From contig NC_081552.1 of assembly GCF_963082655.1 (NCBI RefSeq), positions 49,459,781 to 49,523,780 of the forward strand: 64,000 bases of DNA, read 5' to 3'. The notes beneath the pieces were generated by a model, which was not told where the DNA came from, did not search any database, and saw only the letters and a program-made list of their open reading frames with translations. The stretch is from Stomoxys calcitrans. Lineage: Eukaryota; Arthropoda; Insecta; Diptera; Muscidae. How positions within the stretch are numbered: position 1 is the stretch's first letter; the number at the start of each line of letters is the position of its first letter. The translations under genes and the position numbers were made by a program. This document shows, one piece after another, positions 10,988-21,377 of the stretch.

Positions 10988-12628
10988 CAGTGTTGCCACA
11001 CAAGAATGGTATTCCCTTCCACAATTTCAGAAAAATCCTATCAATCCAGACCAAAACTAACCAAATTTTCAGCTAGCCAAAAATGTGGTACAGTGTGTAT
11101 TTGTAGCCACCGCCGAACATTCCGTTTTGAACACATCAAACTACATTATATACCTTTTGCAACTCTACAAAGTACTAGGTCGTTGTTATTCATAGAGGAT
11201 CTAGATATACCCATTTGCTGAAATCACTGTACAACCTCAAAAATAGTCTATGTTTTGATATAAAACCTTTTATACTGATCTCTCGATGAAATTTGAAGCA
11301 GTAACAATAATATCCATGGTTTTAATGAACAAGTAAAAAGGCGTTAAGTTCGGCCGGGCCGAACTTTGGATACCCACCACCTCGGATATATATGTGAACC
11401 ACCTTTCCTCAAAATCCGGTGCAAAATTCATACCTTATGCCCCATAGCAGCTATGTTCCGATTTGGACCAAATACTAATAAGTACAGTAGCTATATCTAA
11501 AAATAAACCGATCTGAACCATATTCGACACGGATGTCGAAAGCCTATCATAAGTCACTGTGTCAAATTTCAGCAAAATCGGACTATTAATGTCGCTTTTA
11601 TGGGCCCAAAACATTAAGTCGAGAGATCGGTCTATATGGCAGCTATTTTCAAATCTGGACCGATCTGAGCAAAATTGAAGAAGGACGTCGAAGAGCCTAA
11701 CATAACTGACTGTCCCAAATTTTCTCAAAATCGGATAATAAATGTGGCTTTTATGGGCCTAAGACCCTAAATTGGAGAATCGGTCTATATGGCAGCTATA
11801 TCCAAATCTTAACCAATCCGAGCCATATTGACGGAGGATGTCGAAGGGCCTGCCACAACTCACTGTCCCGAATTTCAGCAAAATCCGATAATAAATGTGG
11901 CTTTTATGGGCCAAAGATCCTAAATCGGAGGATCGGTCTATATGGCAGCTATATCAAAATCTAAACCGATCTGAGCCATATTGACGGAAGATGTTGAAGG
12001 GCCTAAGACAACTCACTGTCCCGAATTTCAGCAAAATCGGATAATAAATGTGGCTTTTATGGGCCTAAGACCCTAAATCGGAGGATCGGTCTATATGGCA
12101 GCTATATCCAAATCTGAACCGATCTGAGCCAAATTTACGAAGGATGTCGAAGGGCCTAACACAACTCACTGCCCCAAATTTCAGCGAAATCGGATAATAA
12201 ATGTGGCTTCTTTGGGCCTCAGACCCTAAATCAGCGGATCGGTCTATATGGGCTCTATATCAAGATATAATCCGATATAGCCCATCTTCGAACTTAACCT
12301 GCTTATGAACAAAAAAAGAACCTGTGCAAAATTTCAGCTCAATATCTCTATTTTTGAAGACTGTAGCGTGATTTCAACAGACAGACGGACAGACGGACGG
12401 ACATGTCTAGATCGTCTTAGATTTTTACGCTGATCAAGAATATATATACTTTATAGGGTCGGAAATGGATATTTCGATGTGTTGCAAACGGAATGACAAA
12501 ATGAATATACCCCCATCCGTCGGTGGTGGGTATAAAAACCTACCAAAAATTGACGTCAGCCTACCAACCTACCAAGAGGATAAAAACCCACCAATTTTGG
12601 TAGGAACCTACCAAAAATGGCCACACTG
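10988..12628. mobile_element. hAT-like MITE carrying a nested DINE
   Basis: The ends are CAGTGTTGCCA and TGGCCACACTG, an imperfect terminal inverted repeat of the hAT style. The flanking 8-bp words ATGAAGAC (10980-10987) and ATTGAGAC (12629-12636) match at six of eight positions, fitting a decayed 8-bp hAT duplication. Removing the insert restores a type C unit. The MITE's own DNA is 10988-11329 plus 12538-12628; the rest is a later DINE. No transposase is visible. Confidence 0.55.
11330..12537 (-). mobile_element. DINE-like element, subfamily B, complete
   Basis: Tail CAAGTAAAAAGGCGTTAAG, hairpin 11349-11363, and subterminal repeat GATACCCACCACCTCGGATA. The core is ~five tandem units of ~150 bp marked by GGCTTTTATGGGCC, CCTAAATCGGAGGATCGG and CTCACTGTCCC. 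Then come a short (ACGG)n tract (~12380-12402), the conserved block and the end CGGTGGTGGGTATAAAA. It is nested inside the hAT-like MITE. Confidence 0.75.
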
Positions 12629-12982
12629 ATTGAGACATCAAATAAAACCTCTCATGAAAATTTTATTTTATTTTTTTTTTTATTTTTTTAACCATAAATT
12701 CCACATAATTTTATAAATGTTCTCAAAATACTTTTAGTAAGAATGTTTTCTTAATATTTTATCTCTCGAAAATTTTGTCGAACTTTTTTTTCTATGGACA
12801 TTTTTTTCAAATTTTTTTCAAATATTTCGTCATAGCTTCACTATTTTTAAACGGTTTGTCATTTTCCCTGTAGTTATATAAGACTTTATGTAGTAGTAGT
12901 AGTAGTATTCTTTATTTCATTCATTTAATAATTTATAAATTGAATTTGGTTGCAATATATGTAAGTTAAGTTTTAAAGTAAA
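12629..12982. other. End of 136-bp array, then AT-rich DNA
   Basis: GAGACATCAAATAAAACCTC resumes the type C repeat for ~30 bp. After that come poly-T/A tracts and a (TAG)n microsatellite near 12893-12908. No gene seen. Confidence 0.5.
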
Positions 12983-14632
12983 CAAGTAAAAGCGTGCTAA
13001 GTTCGGCCGGGCCGAATCTTATATACCCTCCACCATGGAGCGCATTTGTCAGTTCTTTTCCCGGCATCTCTTCTTAGGCAAAAAATGATATAAGAAAAGA
13101 TTTTCTCTGCTATTAGAGCGATATCACGATATGATCCGGTTTAGACCACAATTAAATTATATGTTGGAGACCTGTGTAAAATGTCAGCCAATTCGAATAA
13201 GAATTGCGCCCTTTGGGGGCTCAAAAAGTAAAATAGAGAGATCGATTTATATGGGATCTGTATCGGGCTATAGACCGATTCAGACCATAATAAACACGTA
13301 TGTTGATGGTCATGAGGGGATCCGTCGTACAAAATTTCAGGCAAATCGGATAAGAATTGCGCTCTCTAGAGGCCCAAGAAGTCAAGACCCAATATCTGTT
13401 TATATGGCAGCTACATCAGGTTATGGACCGATTTGACCCATACTTGGCACAGTTGTTGGATATCATAAAAAAACACGTGGTGCAAAATTTCATTCTAATC
13501 GGATAAGAATTGCTCACTCTGGAGCCTCAAGAATTCAAGACCCAAGATCAGTTTATATGACAGCTATACCAAGTAATGGCCCGAATTAAACCATACTTAC
13601 CACAGTTGTTAGAAGTGATACTAAAACACTATGTGCAAAACTTCAGTCTAGTCGGATGAGAATTGCGCCCTCTAGAGGCCCAAGAAGTCAGGACCCAAGA
13701 TCGGTTTATATGGCAGCTATATCAGTTTATGGACCGATTTGAACCATACTTGGCACAATAGTTGGATATCATACTAAAATACGTCGTGCAAAATTTCTTC
13801 CCAATCGGATAAGAATTGCGCACTCTAGAGGCTCAAGAAGTCAAGACCCAAGATCGGTTTATATGGCAGCTATATCAGTTTATGGACCGATTTGAACCAT
13901 ACTTGACACAGTTGTTGGATATAATAACAAAACACGTCGTGCAAAATTTCATCCCAATCGGATAAGAATTGCGCACTCTAGAGGCTCAAGAAGTCAAGAC
14001 CCAAGATCGGTTTATATGGCAGCTATATCAGGTTATAAACCGATTTGAACCATACTTGGCACAATAGTTGGATATCATACTAAAATACGTCGTGCAAAAT
14101 TTCTTCCCAATCGGATAAGAATTGCGCACTCTAGAGGCTCAAGAAGTCAAGACCCAAGATCGGTTTATATGGCAGCTATATCAGGTTATGGATCGATTTG
14201 AACCATACTTGGCACAGTTATTGGATATCATAACAAAACACGTCGTGCAAAATTTCATCCCAATCGGATAAGAATTGCGCACTCTAGAGGCTCAAGAAGT
14301 CAAGACCCAAGATCGGTTTATATGGCAGCTATATCAAAACATGGACCGATATGGCCCATTTACAATACCAACCGACCTACACTAATAAGAAGTATTTGTG
14401 CAAAATTTCAAGCGGCTAGCTTTACTCCTTCGGAAGTTAGCGTGCTTTCGACAGACAGACAGACGGACGGACGGACGGACGGACGGACGGACGGACATGG
14501 CTAGATCGACATAAAATTTCACGACGATCAAGAATATATATACTTTATAGGGTCTCAGACGAATATTTCGAGTAGTTACAATCAGAATGACGAAATTAGT
14601 ATACCCCCCATCTTATGGTGGAGGGTATAAAA
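12983..14632 (-). mobile_element. DINE-like element, subfamily A, long complete copy
   Basis: Tail CAAGTAAAAGCGTGCTAAG, hairpin TTCGGCCGGGCCGAA (13002-13016), and subterminal repeats at both ends. The core has about nine tandem units. Successive TCAAGACCCAAGATCGG words lie at 13841, 13994, 14147 and 14300, exactly 153 bp apart. A long (ACGG)n tract (~14455-14498) and the conserved block close the element. The last units are nearly identical to each other, so amplification was recent. Confidence 0.8.
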
Positions 14633-14639
14633 AATAAGA

Positions 14640-16410
14640 ATAGCATATTGATATTTCTTATGACAATGGCCTACGGCCGTTAGTCTACTCTTTAAATGTT
14701 ATAATTCTGTGATAGATTTTCATAGCTTAGAAGTTGAACTCGTGTAACAATTGTTCTCTGTATTGAACACAGATTTTTATAAAGTTAGCTAAGGATTTCC
14801 AATCTATTTTGAGACCATTTAAAATGCTAACTAAATCAATCTCATCAAGCGAAACCTTTTGGAAGTATTGAATTCAGAATTCCCTTAAAGCGGGACATTT
14901 ACATAAAAAGTGTTGCAAACTTTCATTTTCGTTTGTATTACACATTGAACATCGAGGATTTGAGTTCTGAGGGAAATGGGTTTCTTTCAGTTTTATCATG
15001 TTGCTTCTGGCCTTAAATATCCACGTTATTTCGTCTTGGACATAACAGTTGTTCAGGTATAACTGACCTACTGATGCATCCAGTTTGCCATAGAACCTTC
15101 TCGTTTCATTTGCTTTCGACCTATGTGCCATCAATGTATTTTGATTGCAGGTTTTTTAGTAAACGCTCACTATTTTCAATCCAGGTATGACTTGAGTTGT
15201 AGTCAAGATGCTCCATATTGTTTTCCAACATAAGTTTATTTATTTCCTTGGCCCAGAAGAGTTGGCGCCGATGAATAAGTTTTGCAAGTTTATGTGGAAG
15301 CCTTTCTTCGTTGTATTCAAACATGGCTCGATGCAAATATTTTAGGTGTGTACCAAGGGTATATATTGGGTTGCCCAAAAAGTAATTGCGGATTTTTCAT
15401 ATAGTCGGCGTTGACAAATTTTTTCACAGCTTGTGACTCTGTAATTGCATTCTTTCTTCTGTCAGTTATTAGCTGTTACTTTTAGCTTGCTTTAGAAAAA
15501 AAGTGTAAAAAAAGTATATTTGATTAAAGTTCATTCTAAGTTTTATTAAAAATGATTTACTTTCTTTTAAAAAATCCGCAATTACTTTTTGGGCAACCCA
15601 AGTCCATTATCCATTTTCTACCCCGGTTTCGAGCATAAGAATATAAGTGGGTGTAAATGTTGGTAATTTAAGTATTTTCTTGAGGAAATATAAACAGAGT
15701 TTGTCCACTTGTTCGAAATTAGAGAACCCCCATACCTGGGACCCATATGCAAGAAAAAGTTTCCATTTCGCGGCGACTGATACATTCTGCTTACATAGAA
15801 AGTTTTTCCATGTTGAATTTATGCTATTTTTGGCCGCATGATTTCGTTTTTGGATATGCTTGGTGAAACAAAGTTTTAGTGTCAAAATCATGCCTAAATA
15901 GCAGTATTCAGAGGTGACAATAATTTGTTCGCCTTTATAAAATCATTTTTCATTTTTTGAAATTCTTCCTCCTTTTCGAAAAACCATTATTTGGGACTTT
16001 TTCAGGTTCACCTCTACATTCCATAGATTACAGTAAGTTTCTAATTTATTTATCATCCGTTGTGATACGTTTACTTCGTTTGCCAGAATAACAATATCAT
16101 CCGCATAGAGTAACAGATGAATATTTAAGCCTTCTAAGTTTGTTCCACCGCCAATAAAGTCATTCAGGTCATTTAAGTAAAGTGCAAATAAAAGTGGTGA
16201 AAGGAGACAACCTGGTTTGACACCTCTATTAGTACAAAAATCATGCGAGAGCTCCTCTCCTGTCCATACTGCGAAATCAGTCTTTTCATATACATTTTCA
16301 ATAAATTTTACCATCTTCGATGATACACCAATGCTATGTAGCTTATATATCATTGCCTTTCGTGATATCCTATCGAAAGCAGCTCTAAAATCAACGAAAA
16401 ATGTCTATGT
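14640..16410 (-). mobile_element. LINE (non-LTR retrotransposon), 5'-truncated and broken
   Basis: The minus strand encodes, in order: FVDFRAAFDRISRKA (start of the RT core, ~16350-16405); an RT segment 15943-16353 with RGVKPGCLLSPLLFALY and the catalytic LLYADDIVILA; a thumb-like region 15607-15891; and C-terminal parts 15121-15378 and 14874-15134. The last ends with a CxxC...HxxxxC zinc-binding motif (SMCNTNENESLQHFLCKC). Frame changes separate these parts and a MITE interrupts it at 15366-15601, so it is dead. Upstream endonuclease is missing. Beyond the ORF, 14640-14870 looks like the element's 3' tail (GGCCTACGGCCGTTAGTC). Confidence 0.75.
15366..15601 (+). mobile_element. Mariner-type MITE, copy 1
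   Basis: A 236-bp element with terminal inverted repeat TTGGGTTGCCCAAAAAGTAA, continuing into ATTGCGGATTTTT. Left neighbour is TA; the right-hand TA has changed to GT. It carries no ORF and sits inside the LINE at 14640-16410. Three more copies lie at 44909, 50279 and 55214. Confidence 0.85.
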
Positions 16411-17190
16411 TGGCATCCCTATTCTTCCGATAAATGTATGCATATATCTGTATATTTTGACATTTATATCCAATGTGTTGCAAGCTACAAAGGCAATTGC
16501 TTACGTAGGGGTCTTACCCTGTTTCATCCATTGCTGTTAAGCTTTCAATACTGCAATTTGATTTATCAATAAACACAAGGCGTGCTCATTGCAAGTTTCC
16601 ATTTATTGAGTGAGCTACAGCAACATGGATGTATTGCCGCTTGAAAGAGGAAGGAAATGCAAATAAGTAAACGTAGCATATATGCCAAGCATATATCTAT
16701 CCACCTATTCATATCCTATTCTTTGGATATTTGCTAATAAAAAAAGCATTTCAACATATGGAAAACACTACAGATTTCCGATACCCATTGAGTAGTTCGA
16801 AAAGGTGTAAGGAAGAGAGATATGAGGATACGAGTATTGGGTTATGTCTCATTTCAATAATTTATTATTATTTTTTTTTTTTTTTTGAAGTAGCCTTTCA
16901 TCTTGTGGAAGCGCTGGCCCCACAATGTTGCAAAATTTAATTTCAACTGGAGATTTGATAAAGTTTTATATTTTGACTAGTACTTGAGTTGAATTTTAAT
17001 AAATTCTTTATTGCTGAGGAATATTTTGCTTAGTAGGCATCTGGTTGGAGTTTTCAAATAACACAATTTTGATTGGGAACAAAGAAACTAACGGCCTTAT
17101 TCACGAAATTTAATGTAGATTTGAAATAGGTTTATTTGACAGATTTCCTCTATAGAAATGTCAAAAAAACCTATTTCAAAATTAAATACA
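16411..17190. other. Unassigned DNA
   Basis: No recognised repeat or coding motif. There is a poly-T run near 16871-16886, and TTTCAAAATTAAATACAATT-type AT-rich sequence near 17170. Confidence 0.45.
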
Positions 17191-17194
17191 ATTT

Positions 17195-17500
17195 ATCAAA
17201 GCACAGTTGTTGCAAGTCATAATTGAACATCGCATGCCAACTTTCAGCCAAATCAGACGAAAATTGTGGCTTGTAAGGACTCAAAAAGTCAAATCAGGAG
17301 ATCGGTTTGTTTTAGGGGAGCTACACTAGGTTATGGACCAATTCAGACCGTACTTGATACAGTAGTTGGAAGTCGTAACGGAACACCACATGCATTCATT
17401 TCAGCCAAATCGGCAAAAAATTGCATCGTGTAATGGCTAAAGAAGTCAAAGCGAGGAACATGGGAGCCAGGGACATAGGACGTAGGGACGCTTTCACTTG
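17195..17500 (-). mobile_element. DINE-like tandem units, fragment
   Basis: Two degenerate units with CAAATCGGCAAAAAATTGC, GATCGGTTTGTTTTAGGGG and GACCAATTCAGACCGTACTTG. Neither terminus is present. Confidence 0.5.
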
Positions 17501-17642
17501 TTTTTTCTAAAGAAAAAATTTTTTTCCTAAAATGAAAAATTTTCTAAAGACAAACTTTTTATAAAGCCGAAATTTCAATAAAATTTGTTTGCGCCTGCCC
17601 AATATATCTTGCGACACTACATTTTACTCGCACATTTAAAAT

Positions 17643-18105
17643 ATTTTTATACCCACCACCGAAGGATGGGGGTATATTCATTTTGTCATTCCGTCACATC
17701 GAAATATCCATTTCCGACCCTATAAAGTATATATATTCTTGATCAGCGTAAAAATCTAAGACGATCTAGCCATGTCCGTCCGTCTGTCTGTTGAAATCAC
17801 GCTACAGTCTTTAAAAATAGAGATATTGAGCTGAAATTTTGCACAGATTCTTTTTTTGTCCATAAGCAGGTTAAGTTCGAAGATGGGCTATATCGGACTA
17901 TATCTTGATATAGCCCCCATATAGACCGATCCGCCGATTTAGGGTCTTAGGCCCATAAAAGCTACATTTATTATCCGATTTTGTTGAAATTTGGGACAGT
18001 GAGTTGTCTTAGGCCCTTCAACATCCTTTGTCAATTTGGCTCAGATCGGTCCAGATTTGGATATAGCTGCCATATAGACTGATCCTCCGATTTAGGGTCT
18101 AAGGC
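17643..18105 (+). mobile_element. DINE-like element, subfamily B, part 1 (split by LTR element)
   Basis: Starts TATACCCACCACCGAAGGATGG, followed by the conserved block, GTCCGTCCGTCTGTCTG and one and a half tandem units. It breaks at GGGTCTAAGGC, where the LTR retrotransposon begins, and resumes at 28688 with AGGCCCATAAAAGCC. Joining the two sides at one copy of AGGC gives the normal unit sequence. Confidence 0.85.
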
Positions 18106-18636
18106 TGTTACGGTTGCCTAAAGTAGGGTATAAATCTCTAAGGTGTAGTTTTGGCACGGTGGCTGAGCCGGCTACTCGTCAGCTTTGGGGGGGGATCTTT
18201 CAAAATCTGAGATTGTATCAACCATAACATAAACTTTCGTGCCAGAAAAGTGTAGATTCCTTTTTGTTTCATGCGACAAAAAGATTTGAAGGAACAAAAA
18301 AAAAAAAATATATAGAAGAGAGAAAACGAACCAACACAAAACAAGAACCTGCTCAAAGAAGATCGAAGGTGAAGTAAACAGAGAGCACCCAAGTAGTACC
18401 AATCAATCTGTTTGTCTTCCCCCTGTGTGACTGAGCCTCCCACCCCTCCTGCAGTTCAGCGAACATACAGCCTATGTACTGCCTGGCCCATAAAAAAATG
18501 CAATAAATCGGCAGCACCCTATCGTACATGCTTTCGATCACCACCTCACATGGTGTTTAGATTAAACAGGTTCCATTATCCATTACTCTCTTTTGTTACC
18601 TACCATATCCAGCACCCCCCCTCTTTGACCGTAGCC
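18106..18636 (-). repeat. Extra left terminus: inverted copy of the LTR's last ~528 bp
   Basis: 18106-18634 is the reverse complement of 20313-20840, differing by eye only in homopolymer length. It starts TGTTACGGTTGCC, the mirror of the LTR end GGCAACCGTAACA. The 3' LTR has no counterpart: there the sequence before the LTR is internal element DNA. The join is GACCGTAGCC|TGATACG. The AGCC just before TG also precedes the 3' LTR, so the attached fragment seems to be fused to an unprocessed cDNA end. Confidence 0.85.
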
Positions 18637-20840
18637 TGATACGTAGCGTTGTCGTAATAGAAAATATGTGCATTAGGATTATAGATGCCCCACTTTACGT
18701 CCCATAAAATACAACCCAGATTCTGAAATGTTATCGATTGAGCTTTTAGTGAGAGTGTGAGAGAAGAACTTATTTTTGAGGAGTGGAGGTTGCTGTGACT
18801 TGATTTTGAGGAGGGATTGGAATGACAAGTGGGACTGAGACACGTGTGAAATCTGATCGAACCTCTAAGAAGGAAAGCCAAGAAAAAGTCGAAGACCTAC
18901 ATAACCTAACTAAAAAGAAAATATTATAAATATATTAAATAAACTTATTAATATATTAAATATAAAAAAAAAATACATATACCTTCTTTAAAGAATAAGA
19001 AAAAAGAAAAAAAAAATTTCAAACGGAATAAACGCAAAAAACTGTTTGAGAACAATATTTAAGCACTGGGAAGCATGTGATGAACATTGAAGCCTCAAGA
19101 GGCCTTTAAAGCTAATGTTAATTTGTTAATGTATAAAATGGACGTAAAAAAAAGTCATATGTTTAAAAAGAAGAAAAATATCACAACAGAAAAAGAAATA
19201 ATAATTAAACAGATAAAGGTGGACAATAGTTTGTGTAAACTCCTCTAAAACATAAAATTTCCAAAAAAAAAAAAAAAAAAAGGAAAAAGAAATCAGCACT
19301 GTGGCCTGTTTCATCACCTAATAAACAAATGCTATCGACATCAAACAAAACAGTTACGAAATTATTGTTAAATTAAATTGAGCGGAATGTGTAACCCCAA
19401 AAAAAAAAAAAAAATAAAGTAAGAAAAAGAGCTTAAAAAAAAAAAAAAAAAAAAGAATAACGAAAGAAGTGATTGAAGCAAAAACAAAAATGCATTAGAC
19501 TACCTATTTATCACCTATGCTAAAGTATCCCCAACTTACGAGATGTGAAACCAGAAAAGAATGCCTAACTATTGCTCCATCCCCGTTGTAAGATGATCAA
19601 GGCTGTACCTAGATGGGCTGATCCGAATTTATTTTAACAAGAATTTAAATCATTAACCCATGTACATATTTACAAAAGAAAAAAAAACATATAGAAAAAT
19701 TAAATGTCATTTATACCTACTTATCTTTATATACATATAATTTTAGTTTATTGAATTATTTATTTTTTTTTTGCATGCATCAAATTCGCGTATAAATTTT
19801 ACAAAGGAACAAAAACAAAGATGAATTAATAGAGAAAAAAAAAGAGAATTTGCCAACGTAATATGATTTTTAAATCTCTTTTGGTTAAACTCACATAATA
19901 TAGCGCTGTATTGTGGGTGAGTAATTACTTTAGGCTAAGAGAATCTAAGTGAGATTTGTTTACATAAAGAAGTTTGAAGAAAGAATGTAAAAAAAAGGAA
20001 TTACATTAATTAAGAGTAAGAATTTGTACTAAGAGAAAATTAGGAAAAGAGCAGGAATTTGAAGAAAAAGAAAAAAAAAAAAAAATAATAATATTGAATA
20101 AGTATAATTAAGAGATTCATCTCACACTTAGATAATAAACCCAAAACAAAAATTATCAATTTTTATGCTTATCTATTGTTCTCATTTTTTTTCTATCATT
20201 TATCATACTGCCTCCTTTAAATGAATTAAATATATATATAATGACATTGAGTGGCGAATTTATGTCTTCTTCTTTTTCTTAATCATTGAGATAGAGATGT
20301 GGGAGTAGACTTCTACGGTCAAAGAGGGGGGGTGCTGGATATGGTAGGTAACAAAAGAGAGTAATGGATAATGGAACCTGTTTAATCTAAACACCATGTG
20401 AGGTGGTGATCGAAAGCATGTACGATAGGGTGCTGCCGATTTATTGCATTTTTTTATGGGCCAGGCAGTACATAGGCTGTATGTTCGCTGAACTGCAGGA
20501 GGGGTGGGAGGCTCAGTCACACAGGGGGAAGACAAACAGATTGATTGGTACTACTTGGGTGCTCTCTGTTTACTTCACCTTCGATCTTCTTTGAGCAGGT
20601 TCTTGTTTTGTGTTGGTTCGTTTTCTCTCTTCTATATATTTTTTTTTTTGTTCCTTCAAATCTTTTTGTCGCATGAAACAAAAAGGAATCTACACTTTTC
20701 TGGCACGAAAGTTTATGTTATGGTTGATACAATCTCAGATTTTGAAAGATCCCCCCCCCAAAGCTGACGAGTAGCCGGCTCAGCCACCGTGCCAAAACTA
20801 CACCTTAGAGATTTATACCCTACTTTAGGCAACCGTAACA
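18637..20840 (+). repeat. 5' long terminal repeat
   Basis: A 2204-bp repeat of 26488-28687. I start it at TGATACG because it ends in CGTAACA, whose complement TGTTACG matches at six of seven positions, giving the usual TG...CA short inverted ends. The plus strand is strongly A-rich with many A runs and contains several AATAAA words. Promoter and poly-A positions cannot be fixed by eye. If the LTR really began at 18106, it would be 2735 bp and the 3' copy truncated. Confidence 0.8.
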
Positions 20841-20842
20841 TA

Positions 20843-20854
20843 TGGCGCCCAACG
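20843..20854 (+). promoter_or_regulatory. Primer binding site (tRNA-Lys type)
   Basis: TGGCGCCCAACG lies two bases after the LTR end. From memory, this is complementary to the 3' end (…CGUUGGGCGCCA) of a Drosophila tRNA-Lys. The match stops after 12 bases (then AAGGAA). It would prime minus-strand cDNA synthesis. Confidence 0.7.
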
Positions 20855-21377
20855 AAGGAATTGTGTGTAATATTGTTTATAAACTTTCATATATCTGGAT
20901 TGCATTTGAGATTATTTAGTTTTGGGTCTTAGATATGAGTTCAGAGTCTATGTTTTGATGGAATATCCCCTCTACGCCTCTGTGGTTTAGAAGGTGTGAG
21001 TTTCATATATACGTATTTTATTTGTTTCAATGGGTTCTTCTGGATATAACACAGTTGTGCCAGAGTGCCTCGTTGTGATGTGTGTGCTTTTTATGGGAAT
21101 TGAGCAGCCTTGTATAATTTCTATCTAATGGGACTACCTGATGTGTTCAACCCAGGTACTTTTTGCGATGTTGTGTTTTATGTATAGATCCGAAACTTCA
21201 CGATACTCAAACATTTTCCAGCACCTACCTTTGACATATTGAACTTTTTTTTAGATATCATTTTCAATCGACAAGCCATAGGCTCGTTGTGAAATTTTTG
21301 GTAACATTTACATATATGCATGAGATAATTAATATAGATAATTTTAGTTGACAAGTGAATTGAGTTTTATAAAGTGC
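20855..21377 (+). other. LTR retrotransposon leader region
   Basis: About 520 bp between the primer site and gag with no ORF of note. It probably holds packaging signals, but none can be pointed to. Confidence 0.5.

Noticed and set aside
18138..18544. Matching proteins at 18138-18544 (-) and 20403-20767 (+) and 28249-28621 (+)
   Set aside because: They are the same LTR terminal sequence read three times, with no domain. The match reflects the inverted repeat, not genes.
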